Shown piece after piece: positions 1 through 9,055 of a stretch of 42,705 bases of DNA (position 1 is its first letter; each line of letters begins with the position of its first letter). Made by a program: the position numbers and the translations under genes. A model generated the notes under the pieces. The model made no database searches. It was not told the DNA's origin and saw nothing but the letters and a program-made list of their open reading frames with translations. The stretch lies in contig JAKSNF010000019.1 in assembly GCA_024400115.1 (NCBI GenBank), positions 1-42,705 of the forward strand. Reading direction: 5' to 3'. Source of the DNA: Paludibacteraceae bacterium. GTDB lineage: Bacteria; Bacteroidota; Bacteroidia; Bacteroidales; Paludibacteraceae.

Positions 1-1959
1 CCTATAGTAGTACCCGCTCAACGTTTAGAAGGCGAACGTCTGTTAGACTTGTCCGTTCACTCAGTAGCGGATGCCCTGCGTTATTTTTCCGGTGTCCAGA
101 TCAAAGACTATGGAGGAGTAGGCGGTATAAAAACGGTAGATATACGTTCGATGGGAAGTCACCATGTAGGGGTCTTCTACGATGGCGTAGAGGTGGGCAA
201 TGCCCAAAATGGTACTGTCGATTTGGGTAAGTTCTCGCTGGAGAACATCGAAAGTATTTCTCTTTATAATGGTCAGAAAACGGAGTCGTTGCAGTCTGCT
301 AAGGATTTTGGGTCGGCAGGTACGATTTATCTTCGTACGCGGAGACCTGTGTTTGAGCAAGGCAAGAACTACAATGTTGTGGTAGGTATGAAAGCTGGAA
401 GTTTTGGCTTAATCAATCCATCCGTACTGTATGAGCAAAAACTTTCAGAGACGGTCAGTCTCAATATGAATGCAGAATATACATTTGCTACGGGTCGTTA
501 TCCATTTACGATAAAGAAATATTTCCCTGATGGCAGTTTGGCGTGGGATACTACGGGTTATCGCCAGAACGGAGACATAAACGCATTCCGTTCGGAGCTG
601 GGGTTGTTTGGCTATCTTCCCCAAGGCAAGTGGAATATTAAGGGTTACTACTACCAAAGCAACAAGGGTATTCCTCGTGCCATTATCCGCAATGTGTGGA
701 CCTCATCGCAAAGGCAATGGGATAGGAATGCTTTTATACAAGGTGCTTTTCAATACAGAGTGTGCAAACGGTGGGAGATGCAAGTTTCGGCTAAGTATGC
801 CAACGACAAGATGCGCTATCTCAATCCGGATACCACGCTCATGTATATTGACAATACGTTTTTGCAGCAGGAGGTTTATATAAGTTGGGCTAACCGGGTG
901 GAACTGTTTGACTGGTGGAACTTGACATTGAGCGGGGATTATATCTATAATACCCTTTCGTCTAACATGGCGAACTTCGTTTATCCTGTCCGTCATACAG
1001 GTTTGGTGGCGGCAGCAACCTCGTTTCATTACAAATGGATACAAGCCCAAGCCAGTGTACTGGGGAACTTTGTCGAAGATAAAGTCAGTCCATCCATTCA
1101 ACATGCTATAGAATCCTCATTCCAAAAAAACCATTTTACTCCGGCGGTGTTCTTGAGTTATCAGCCGTTATTGAAAGAGCAGTGGTTTATACGGGCGTTC
1201 TATAAGCAGATTTTCCGTATGCCGACGTTTAATGACTTATATTATACGGATGTAGGTAATATATCACTTAAGCCGGAAGAGACGAGGCAATATGATGTCA
1301 GTCTGGCATACGACAAAGAGTTTAGAGTTGACGCCCTTTGGGCTAGTTTAGAGTTGAGAGATATAGGTTTACATGCGAAGGTGGACGGGTATTTCAATCA
1401 GGTCAAAAATAAGATAGTGGCGATACCCAAAGGCAACTCCCAATACAGGTGGATGATGATGAATATAGGTTACGTGGAAATACGCGGTGTAGATGTGAAT
1501 GCGGGTTTGGATTTCACATTTCCATTATCCACAACATCATTCCCCTTACAGTTGAGTGTAAGCGGCAATTATACCTATCAAAAAGCGCAAGATTTCACGG
1601 ATTCCGACGATCCGCTAACCTATGGTGGACAGATTGCCTATATCCCATGGCATTCCTGTTCGGTTCTCGCTAATCTGAAATGGAACGGGTTAAATTTTAA
1701 TTATAGTTTCATTTATGTGGGTGAGCGTTATCACAACTCTGCCAATATACCGGCTAACTATGAGCAACCGTGGTACACACATGATATGGCAGTGGGCTAT
1801 CTATTCAAAATACCCAATACTAGATATAAAGTTCGACAATCATTTGACATAGATACTTCATTGGAAATAAATAACATTTTTAATCAGCAATATGATATTA
1901 TTCTCAACTATCCGATGCCGGGTATTAATGGTAAGCTTATCGTTAAGTTTATTATTTAG
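1..1959 (+). CDS. TonB-dependent outer-membrane receptor, BtuB-like (5' end outside window)
   Basis: The frame is open from base 1, so the N-terminus (signal peptide, TonB box) lies outside the window. The visible part opens with a plug domain: DALRYFSGVQIKDYGG, then DIRSMGSHHVGVFYDG and a segment ending NIESISLYNG. About 500 residues of aromatic-rich beta strands follow, typical of a 22-stranded barrel, with the late-barrel motif SLKPEETRQYDVSLAY. It would import a scarce ligand across the outer membrane using TonB energy. Corrinoid is the inferred ligand, because BtuG-like, DUF4465 and BtuF-like genes follow in the same operon, as in Bacteroides B12 loci. Haem or another chelate is not excluded by this protein alone. 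The 3' end overlaps the next gene by 68 bases. The family call is firm and the substrate is inferred. Confidence 0.9.
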   Translation, partial: PIVVPAQRLEGERLLDLSVHSVADALRYFSGVQIKDYGGVGGIKTVDIRSMGSHHVGVFYDGVEVGNAQNGTVDLGKFSLENIESISLYNGQKTESLQSAKDFGSAGTIYLRTRRPVFEQGKNYNVVVGMKAGSFGLINPSVLYEQKLSETVSLNMNAEYTFATGRYPFTIKKYFPDGSLAWDTTGYRQNGDINAFRSELGLFGYLPQGKWNIKGYYYQSNKGIPRAIIRNVWTSSQRQWDRNAFIQGAFQYRVCKRWEMQVSAKYANDKMRYLNPDTTLMYIDNTFLQQEVYISWANRVELFDWWNLTLSGDYIYNTLSSNMANFVYPVRHTGLVAAATSFHYKWIQAQASVLGNFVEDKVSPSIQHAIESSFQKNHFTPAVFLSYQPLLKEQWFIRAFYKQIFRMPTFNDLYYTDVGNISLKPEETRQYDVSLAYDKEFRVDALWASLELRDIGLHAKVDGYFNQVKNKIVAIPKGNSQYRWMMMNIGYVEIRGVDVNAGLDFTFPLSTTSFPLQLSVSGNYTYQKAQDFTDSDDPLTYGGQIAYIPWHSCSVLANLKWNGLNFNYSFIYVGERYHNSANIPANYEQPWYTHDMAVGYLFKIPNTRYKVRQSFDIDTSLEINNIFNQQYDIILNYPMPGINGKLIVKFII

Positions 1960-3055
1960 TGCGTGTCGCGAGAAAGATACTTTTATACAGCCGGAAATGG
2001 AGTCAATAGGCGATACGACCCATGCTGAAATAATGGGTTTTTACCTTTTGAATGAAGGCAATATGGGTTCTAACAAAGCCTCGTTGGACTATTATGATTT
2101 CTCATCAGGCACTTATACCCGTAATATTTACCAGGCGGCTAATCCCCATCTGCCCCAATCTTTGGGGGATGTGGGTAATGATATTAAAATATACGGCAAT
2201 CGTCTTTATGCAGTAATCAATTGCTCCAATTTTGTCGAGGTGATGGATGCTGCTACAGCCAAACATATCGGCACGGTCAACATACCCAATTGCCGTTACC
2301 TTCGTTTCCAAGGGCGATATGGTTATATCACTTCCTATGCCGGTCCGGTATTGATAGACCGGAACTATAAGCAATTAGGTTATGTTGCAAAGTTTGATAC
2401 TGCCACACTCCAAATCGTCGACACCTGCCATGTCGGTTTTCAGCCGGACGAATTGGTGGTGGTAGGTAATCGACTCTATGTGGCTAATTCGGGTGGATAT
2501 ATGGTGCCTAACTATGAACATACGGTTTCCGTAATTGATTTGGAAAGCAAAAGCAGCAAGACCATTGATGTGGTGAACAATCTCCACCGTTTGCGTGCAG
2601 ACCGGTATGGACAAGTTTGGGTATCCTCCCGTGGGGATTATTATGGTCAACCTTCACGCTTGTATTGCATTGATACCAAGACGGACAAAGTGACAGATTC
2701 CGTCGCAGTTGCTGTCAGCAATATGTGGATTGAAGGAGATTCCCTTTATGTTTGTGCTACAGAATTTAGTTATATAACCTATGATACGGAGGTTACGTAC
2801 GCGATTGTCAATGTCAAAACGCACGAAATAGTAACCCGCAATTTTATTCAAGACCCGACGGTCAAGATTGATGTGCCATATGGGATTGCCGTACATCCCA
2901 TAACCAAAGATGTTTATGTAACCGATGCCAAAAACTACGTTTCTCCGGGAGTATTATGGTGTATCGGTCAGGATGGCATGGCAAAGTGGTCTGTGCGTAC
3001 AGGTGATATCCCTGCACATTTCTGTTTTAGAATAAAAAACAATAAATATTTGTAA
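1892..3055 (+). CDS. BtuG-like surface lipoprotein, YncE/DUF5074 beta-propeller (copy 1)
   Basis: This 387-residue lipoprotein has a lipobox ending LFSAC, with the lipidated Cys at residue 25. The rest consists of propeller-type repeats: GDVGNDIKIYGNRLYAVIN, then VGNRLYVANSGG, then VPYGIAVHPITKDVYVTD. In Bacteroides, BtuG proteins of this type sit on BtuB and capture cobalamin at the cell surface, and the position right after a TonB-dependent receptor fits that role. The start is at ATG 1892, inside the receptor gene. It is supported by residue-for-residue alignment of the first 26 residues with the paralogue at 7926; a later ATG at 1928 would remove half of the signal peptide. The downstream gene starts 3 bases after the stop. 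The propeller and lipoprotein calls are strong; cobalamin binding is inferred from context. Confidence 0.8.
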   Translation: MILFSTIRCRVLMVSLSLSLLFSACREKDTFIQPEMESIGDTTHAEIMGFYLLNEGNMGSNKASLDYYDFSSGTYTRNIYQAANPHLPQSLGDVGNDIKIYGNRLYAVINCSNFVEVMDAATAKHIGTVNIPNCRYLRFQGRYGYITSYAGPVLIDRNYKQLGYVAKFDTATLQIVDTCHVGFQPDELVVVGNRLYVANSGGYMVPNYEHTVSVIDLESKSSKTIDVVNNLHRLRADRYGQVWVSSRGDYYGQPSRLYCIDTKTDKVTDSVAVAVSNMWIEGDSLYVCATEFSYITYDTEVTYAIVNVKTHEIVTRNFIQDPTVKIDVPYGIAVHPITKDVYVTDAKNYVSPGVLWCIGQDGMAKWSVRTGDIPAHFCFRIKNNKYL

Positions 3056-3058
3056 AAT

Positions 3059-4123
3059 ATGAAATATATTTTAATCCTTTGTTCCCTATTTTTGCCCCTT
3101 TGCTTTGTATGGGGGTCTAATCCGTACATTAATCATGTATATGAATATTGTCCTGCTCCCGGACAGTTTATCAATACAATGCCTATTGCTACTGCTGAAG
3201 ATACACCTGCCACAATGGCTGCCAAGGCTGATTCCGCTATTGCCAATCATAAGCAGGAGATGATTTCATTAGGCGGTTATGGCGGATACGTCGTGTTCGG
3301 GTTTGACCACGAAATTCTAAATCTCGAAGACGCATACGATTTTAAGATTCTTGGTAACTCATTTTATGCGAATGCCAATCCGTCTCAAACAACGCGGCGT
3401 GGGGGCAGTAGCGAACCGGGAATAGTGATGGTCAGTTGCGACGACAACCACAACGGTTTGCCCGATGATACATGGTATGAATTGGCAGGCAGCGAATACT
3501 ACAAGCCCACTACTCGTCATAACTATACAATAACCTACTATCGCACACCTTCCAATCATCAAGAAACCCCAAACAATGAATATAAATTTCTCTGCGATAC
3601 CACCTATATTGCTTGGTCTTCTTCTACGGGAGAAAAAGGGTATATGCCTAAAAACACTTTTCATAAACAGGATTACTTCCCTCTTTGGATGGGTGATAGT
3701 ATCTCGTTTACAGGCACTATCATGGCAAATAACGGTGTAGATGAAAGCGGCACAGGCAGTTATTATGTTTCCTATTGCTTTGACTGGGGATATGCCGATG
3801 ACCAGCCCAACGAACTGCCCGACGAACCGGAAATGCACGCTTCAGAATTCAAAATAGACTGGGCTGTGGATGCAGATGGTAATCCTGTTTACCTTGACGG
3901 CATACAGTTCGTTAAAGTCTATACCGCTATCAATCAATATAACGGCTGGCTTGGGGAATGTAGTACGGAAATCTTGGATGCCTTTGACTTGCACCCCGGT
4001 GCTACTTCTTTGGAGGAGAATAGTATGGATGGGGAAGGTAGAAAGAAAATATTCCGCAATGGCACGCTGCTTATCCTTCGCGGAGCGAACGCATTTGACG
4101 CTTTAGGCCGTATCATAAAATAA
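3059..4123 (+). CDS. Secreted surface protein of the B12-locus type, with T9SS-like C-terminal tail
   Basis: This 354-residue protein starts with a cleavable signal peptide (about residues 1-20, no lipobox Cys). The core (about 68-310) carries strongly patterned motifs: LGGYGGYVVFGFDHEI, GNSFY, SSEPGIVMVS, DDNHNGLPDDTWYELAGSEY, WGYADDQPNE and FVKVYTAINQYNGWLGE. The D-x-N-x-N-G-x-P-D-D stretch looks like a calcium-binding loop. Proteins with this core are commonly annotated only as cell surface proteins in Bacteroides and tend to lie beside BtuB/BtuG-like genes; their biochemical role is not known to me. The last 25 residues (KKIFRNGTLLILRG..., ending LGRIIK) match the tails of two other proteins in this window and look like a short type IX secretion signal. 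It is co-transcribed with its neighbours (3-base gap upstream, 31 downstream). Confidence 0.75.
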   Translation: MKYILILCSLFLPLCFVWGSNPYINHVYEYCPAPGQFINTMPIATAEDTPATMAAKADSAIANHKQEMISLGGYGGYVVFGFDHEILNLEDAYDFKILGNSFYANANPSQTTRRGGSSEPGIVMVSCDDNHNGLPDDTWYELAGSEYYKPTTRHNYTITYYRTPSNHQETPNNEYKFLCDTTYIAWSSSTGEKGYMPKNTFHKQDYFPLWMGDSISFTGTIMANNGVDESGTGSYYVSYCFDWGYADDQPNELPDEPEMHASEFKIDWAVDADGNPVYLDGIQFVKVYTAINQYNGWLGECSTEILDAFDLHPGATSLEENSMDGEGRKKIFRNGTLLILRGANAFDALGRIIK

Positions 4124-4154
4124 GAAATATAATTAATCTAAAACAAACAATATT

Positions 4155-7100
4155 ATGAAAAAAAATCTTCTTTTATTATGGTTAGTTCTCTTTACTTGCG
4201 CTGCCTTTGCCGATGATGTGACGGTAACGGTTTATGCCACCAATAGCGGATGGGAGTATGGTACCGATTACACTGTTGACGCGTCAGCATCCCTAAAAGA
4301 CGGAACACCGGTATCCGTCACACTGACGGATGCAGCCACGGAAGGTCAGAAACAATTTACTATGCCTTCCGGTGCGACCTACTTCTGCTATTATATCCCG
4401 TCTGACGCTCACAAAGTAGATGGGTATATGCGTATTCTGTCCACCAAGACTACCACATTAGCCGCCAATGATGCAAGCATTCAGATTCCACAGGGAACAG
4501 AGTATGTGGTAACCGTTCCCGAAAATGCCGAGTTTGCCATGGGGCAAAAAGTAAATCACTATCGTTCCTTTGATCTGATAGAGCCTATAAGCGCAATTTC
4601 AAAAGAAGGGACAAAAACACTGACTTATATGTTAGGTGCCGGAATAGTGTATAACTTCCGCACGTGGACAGAGAGTAGTGCAACACGTGCCGGATATTTT
4701 ACCATGAATACGGATGAAACCAAGCGTCCTGCCTTGGCATTTACAGAGGCAGACTATATCCCTTCCGCCAAAATGATTGACCGAACCAACCTCAATGCTC
4801 CTGCGGATATCTTGCTCAATATCAATGAACAAGGGTATCTTGCGTTGAAGAAAGATAGCGTTTTTGATGTTACGGCTCAACGCATGTGGCAATTGACCGA
4901 TAACGCTACCAACAATTACTACATAGATCCGTCTTACCACTACGAGGTAACCAATATAGATGGCACTCCCATAGAGATTGAGAATGCCAACACCACCACG
5001 AATCCGTGGAGTGCGATTTTGGCAAAAAGCAAAGGAACCGCCATTGTGACGGTTACTTATGACGCCATGAATGACCAATTTTATGCAGCAAATAAAACGG
5101 AAGAAAGCAATTATATGAACGGTCCTTTGTTCAGTGCTATTTGGCCGGAAAATACAGGAGTGTTTGTTGTGACGGTAGATGAACCTGAAACGGCTATCGT
5201 TCCTAACATGTTTGTCAACACTGCCTATACCAATACGGACAAGATTGCTGGGCAGAATGTAGATGCCGAATTGGATATATTCTATTATGATGAGACGACA
5301 GCTGGCTACGAATATACATTTTCCCCTGAAGGTGTAACATCGGTCGCTATAGCATATCCCACTATCGGTCAAGCAAAAGCCACTTATACAGGTTTTGGAA
5401 CAGAAGGAGTCACCAAAAACGCAGATGGTTCATACACCTTATTGCTCAAACATGGACGCCAAATTGTTCGTCTTACCGATTCCGAGGGGAACAGTACCTA
5501 CCAGGTATTAACGGCAAAGTCAGTTAAAGTCGCCTATACCAATACCACGCGTAAGGATGGAACATTCCAACCGGGAGATGAAGTGTCCATTCAATTTGCC
5601 ACAATCTACCATCCTGCCAATAAAATGGCAGGCATTTACAACATGAGTGCCAACATGACATACGACAACGGCGCATACGAGGGTGCAAGCAATCAATATG
5701 CCTTTGCTTCAACACAGGCCGCACAGCAGATTTCCATATCCATTCCATCTAATCTACAGCCTCAAGATGCAGATATACATTTAGATGGAAGCATTAAGGT
5801 TTCGGGATTTGGAGACCCATACGGGAACCATCGGTTGATTAATAAAATGACTGGACGTAATGCTAACTTTACAGCACAACAACGAACAGCATATTTGGGA
5901 GTGTTGCCTGCCATTTCCGTTCATGTGGATATTAAGGATATTGAACTGACTGTTGTTCCGAATGTGCAGTTGGATTCGCTATCCATATTTGATATGAATG
6001 GTTTAGAGATTACACCTGACGAAGGAGGGAAATACGTTCTCAATCATACCGGTGAATACAAATATACAGCCATGGCTGACGGATATATACGTTTGCGTTC
6101 TTCCTTTATGGTAACGGATAACGATAAACAAACCATCAACATTAATTTAACTAAAGTGGAAGGTTCTATTTGGGATGGAACTACCCAAACAGAGCCAAAA
6201 AAAGATGAGCAAGGCATTTATCTGATTGGTACCGGCGCAGAACTGGCATGGCTGTCAGCCAATAGCAAGGACAAGAGTGCCAAACTCACCGCTGATATAG
6301 ACATGGGAGGTTTTGACTTTACGCCTATCGGATTGGCTTCTGCGACAGCCTTTAATGGCACCTTCGACGGACAGGGATACAGCATAAAGAACCTGTACAT
6401 CAATAGTACCGCCAATAATGTCGGACTATTTGGATACATCAATGCTGCCACTATCATGAATCTGGAAGTTTATGGTCAAATAAACGGGAGTTCCATAGTG
6501 GGCGGTATTGCCGGTTATGTAAATGGAAAATGTACATTCACCAATGTCGCCAACCACGCTGATGTAACAGGGAAAACGACCTATATAGCAGGAATAGCAG
6601 GACAGGTACGAGCTGCAACAACCACCATAACCAATGCTTACAATACGGGAACAATCTCGGGAACCAATTACGTAGGAGGTATTTACAATTATTTTACGAC
6701 AGCAGCCAATGCAGAAGTAAGCAATGTGTACAATATCGGAAATATTAAAGGTACACAAACGGGAGCCATTCGTGGACTGAATACTGCCACGGCTACCACG
6801 GGAAAAATCACTAATGCTTATGCAGTAAAAGCCTATTTTAATGACACCAAGACCACGATTGTCACCAACGAGCAGATGGCTTCCGGAGAGATTGCTCTTT
6901 TGCTTGGCGATGCCTTTGGACAGGAAATAGGCATAGATATTAGTCCTGTTTTAGGTGGCGAAGAAGTGCTGTATGATGCGGAATCTGACACGTATTACAA
7001 CAAAGGTAAAGAACCGTTTGATACTCATGTGCTGACATTCGAGGAACTGGATAACAAGATTGACGATCCTCAATACGGCGGGTCGCTACTTTATGGTTCG

Positions 7101-7916
7101 GGCATGGGGTTCTTTATAGAGGAAGATGCTTATCAATGGACAGACTCCTTAGAAACGGGTTTAAGCCATGTGCTGCCCTATAATTGGGGATCCTATTGCT
7201 ATTGGGGTGGCGGTCATGCTGTCAGCCATTATGTTTCCGGACAAGACTCGTTGTATGGTGACTTCAATAGCCAACTGACTGTTTACAAGGAGGGTGTATT
7301 GGGTATTCAAACCGCACAAGGCGGGCACGATGAATCCGACAACTTTGCCGTTCACTACGGATATACGGATAATTCCGGCTTCTCGAGCGATGTGTTGCCC
7401 GATATACATTTCTTTGACGGTAAGGCACGTGTTGTGGACCATATGTACATAACCAATACCTGCTATGCTATTAATGTATATGGGAATGGCAACGGATTGA
7501 GTCCCCAAATCAGCGATAACGATTGGGTGAAAGTGCTGGCTATTGGTTATAACGACCAAGAAGAAATAACCGATACCGCAGAGATTTACTTATGCAATGG
7601 ACCGGAGAATATTGTTCGCAACTGGACCAAGTTTGACCTGTCTTCTCTGGGGCGTGTGGTTCGTATTGAATTCAATGTTACAGGCAGTAGCGACAACGGC
7701 TATGGATTCTCACAACCGGCATATTTTGCTTACGACGACGTCGCTGTCCGTTTCTATGAGGGAGACGAACTGTCCCGCCCGACTCCTCCCACTCCCACAT
7801 CGGTATCTGATGCCCAATCATCGGAGTCGAAAGTTCAAAAACGACTTTATCAAGGGCAAATCGTCATCATGTGTAATGGACATGTATATAATTCTATAGG
7901 AATACTTGTAAGATAA
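4155..7916 (+). CDS. Large secreted protein with GLUG repeats, DUF4465 domain and T9SS-like tail
   Basis: This 1253-residue protein has an Sec signal peptide (about 1-19, ending CAAFA). Residues about 20-680 are beta-rich without a domain I recognise. Residues about 680-870 contain GLUG-type repeats: FNGTFDGQGYSIKNLYI, NVGLFGYI, VGGIAGYVNG, IAGIAGQV, YVGGIYNYF. Residues about 960-1210 match DUF4465: HVLTFEELD, WGGGHAVSHYVSG, SDNFAVHYGY, MYITNTCYAINVYGNG, KFDLSSLGRVVRIEFNV, PAYFAYDDVAVRF. The end (KRLYQGQIVIMCNGHVYN..., ending GILVR) is a T9SS-like tail. From memory, DUF4465-type proteins include the B12-binding BtuH surface lipoproteins of Bacteroides, so corrinoid capture is a reasonable inference. 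Here the domain is embedded in a far larger, non-lipidated protein. The next gene follows after 9 bases. Confidence 0.78.
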   Translation: MKKNLLLLWLVLFTCAAFADDVTVTVYATNSGWEYGTDYTVDASASLKDGTPVSVTLTDAATEGQKQFTMPSGATYFCYYIPSDAHKVDGYMRILSTKTTTLAANDASIQIPQGTEYVVTVPENAEFAMGQKVNHYRSFDLIEPISAISKEGTKTLTYMLGAGIVYNFRTWTESSATRAGYFTMNTDETKRPALAFTEADYIPSAKMIDRTNLNAPADILLNINEQGYLALKKDSVFDVTAQRMWQLTDNATNNYYIDPSYHYEVTNIDGTPIEIENANTTTNPWSAILAKSKGTAIVTVTYDAMNDQFYAANKTEESNYMNGPLFSAIWPENTGVFVVTVDEPETAIVPNMFVNTAYTNTDKIAGQNVDAELDIFYYDETTAGYEYTFSPEGVTSVAIAYPTIGQAKATYTGFGTEGVTKNADGSYTLLLKHGRQIVRLTDSEGNSTYQVLTAKSVKVAYTNTTRKDGTFQPGDEVSIQFATIYHPANKMAGIYNMSANMTYDNGAYEGASNQYAFASTQAAQQISISIPSNLQPQDADIHLDGSIKVSGFGDPYGNHRLINKMTGRNANFTAQQRTAYLGVLPAISVHVDIKDIELTVVPNVQLDSLSIFDMNGLEITPDEGGKYVLNHTGEYKYTAMADGYIRLRSSFMVTDNDKQTININLTKVEGSIWDGTTQTEPKKDEQGIYLIGTGAELAWLSANSKDKSAKLTADIDMGGFDFTPIGLASATAFNGTFDGQGYSIKNLYINSTANNVGLFGYINAATIMNLEVYGQINGSSIVGGIAGYVNGKCTFTNVANHADVTGKTTYIAGIAGQVRAATTTITNAYNTGTISGTNYVGGIYNYFTTAANAEVSNVYNIGNIKGTQTGAIRGLNTATATTGKITNAYAVKAYFNDTKTTIVTNEQMASGEIALLLGDAFGQEIGIDISPVLGGEEVLYDAESDTYYNKGKEPFDTHVLTFEELDNKIDDPQYGGSLLYGSGMGFFIEEDAYQWTDSLETGLSHVLPYNWGSYCYWGGGHAVSHYVSGQDSLYGDFNSQLTVYKEGVLGIQTAQGGHDESDNFAVHYGYTDNSGFSSDVLPDIHFFDGKARVVDHMYITNTCYAINVYGNGNGLSPQISDNDWVKVLAIGYNDQEEITDTAEIYLCNGPENIVRNWTKFDLSSLGRVVRIEFNVTGSSDNGYGFSQPAYFAYDDVAVRFYEGDELSRPTPPTPTSVSDAQSSESKVQKRLYQGQIVIMCNGHVYNSIGILVR

Positions 7917-7925
7917 ATCAATAGT

Positions 7926-9008
7926 ATGAAATTATTTACAATTACCCCATGCGGGGTCTTAACAGCAAGTTTGTGCTGCGTGTTATGCTTTAGTGCTTGT
8001 CGCCACGAGGGCGAGATGAATCCCTCCACCAATGCGGAGAAAGTGTATGAAGGTCAGAACCTCACTCATAAAGGTATTTATTTACTCAATGAGGGGAACT
8101 GGGGTTCCAATAAGTGTATGTTGGACTATTTTGAGTTCGCTACAGGAACGTACTGTCGCGATGTGTTCGGCACGCTCAATCCTTATGTGACACAGGGCTT
8201 GGGCGACGTGGGCAATGACCTCAAAATCTACGGCAGTCGCTTATATGCTGTCATCAATGCCTCCAATCTGATTGAGATTATGGACTTAAACGGTAAGCAT
8301 ATCACCTCTTTGACATTGACTAATCCTCGTAACATTGCTTTCAAGGATCAATACGCTTATGTATCGTCCAATACCAATGTCGTTTATCGCTTTGATACGG
8401 CAGCGGTTAATATATTGGAGATTTGCGCCGTAGGTCCGCAACCCGAAGGCATAGAGATTGTCGAAAACACCTTGTTCACTGCTAATAGCGGCGGATATAA
8501 CTATCCTAATTACGATAGTACGCTCAGTGTGGTCGATTTGCTTTCCTTTGAGGAAACCCGACGTCTTCCCGTAGTAGTTAATCCGTTCCTTATGAAAAGC
8601 GATGAACATAACCAACTCTGGATTATCTCGCAAGGCGATTATCTGGCGAACCCCTCTTGTTTAGTCTGCCTGAACACGCAGACCTTGGAGGTGACGGACA
8701 CGATTGATATTCGCGTGAGCGATATGTGGCTCGATGGGGACAACCTCTATTGCGTTGCGCAAGGCAGTTATAAGATTGTTAATGTAGTGAGTCATGAAGT
8801 GACGAATAGCGCTTTCATCACAGATGGTACGGATAGCGGGATTGAGACACCGTACGGTTTGCTTGTAGAACCCGAAACGAAGAATGTGTATATCACGGAT
8901 GTGCGCAGTTATATGGCTCCGGGTCAGCTCTATTGCTATGACAAAAGTGGGAAACGCCTGTGGGCAGTGACGACCTTTGATATACCGGGGCACCTTGTTC
9001 TCAAATGA
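7926..9008 (+). CDS. BtuG-like surface lipoprotein, YncE/DUF5074 beta-propeller (copy 2)
   Basis: This 360-residue paralogue of the gene at 1892 has a lipobox ending CFSAC with the Cys at residue 25, the same position as in copy 1. Shared blocks include KGIYLLNEGNWGSNKCMLDY, GLGDVGNDLKIYGSRLYAVIN, LFTANSGGYNYPNYDSTLSV, DMWLDGDNLYC and IETPYGLLVEPETKNVYITD. The fold expected is a seven-bladed propeller on the outer leaflet of the outer membrane, handing corrinoid to the receptor. Having two divergent copies in one operon suggests different ligands (for example different lower-ligand corrinoids) or redundancy; this is inference. It lies 9 bases after the DUF4465 gene and 47 repeat-filled bases before the binding-protein gene. 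Confidence 0.8.
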   Translation: MKLFTITPCGVLTASLCCVLCFSACRHEGEMNPSTNAEKVYEGQNLTHKGIYLLNEGNWGSNKCMLDYFEFATGTYCRDVFGTLNPYVTQGLGDVGNDLKIYGSRLYAVINASNLIEIMDLNGKHITSLTLTNPRNIAFKDQYAYVSSNTNVVYRFDTAAVNILEICAVGPQPEGIEIVENTLFTANSGGYNYPNYDSTLSVVDLLSFEETRRLPVVVNPFLMKSDEHNQLWIISQGDYLANPSCLVCLNTQTLEVTDTIDIRVSDMWLDGDNLYCVAQGSYKIVNVVSHEVTNSAFITDGTDSGIETPYGLLVEPETKNVYITDVRSYMAPGQLYCYDKSGKRLWAVTTFDIPGHLVLK

Positions 9009-9055
9009 GGAGTAGAGGTGTAGAGGAGTAGAGTAAATAATGAATAGATGAATAG
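9009..9055 (+). repeat. Intergenic GGAGTAGAG and AATAGATG short tandem repeats
   Basis: The whole spacer between the second BtuG-like gene and the BtuF-like gene consists of imperfect GGAGTAGAG-type units followed by two AATAGATGA units, which run straight into the start codon at 9056. The same purine-rich unit recurs at 10039 and 29947. Confidence 0.8.

Noticed and set aside
1..1959. Cobalamin riboswitch for the B12 operon
   Set aside because: None is visible; the operon's 5' end lies outside the window, so its presence cannot be judged.
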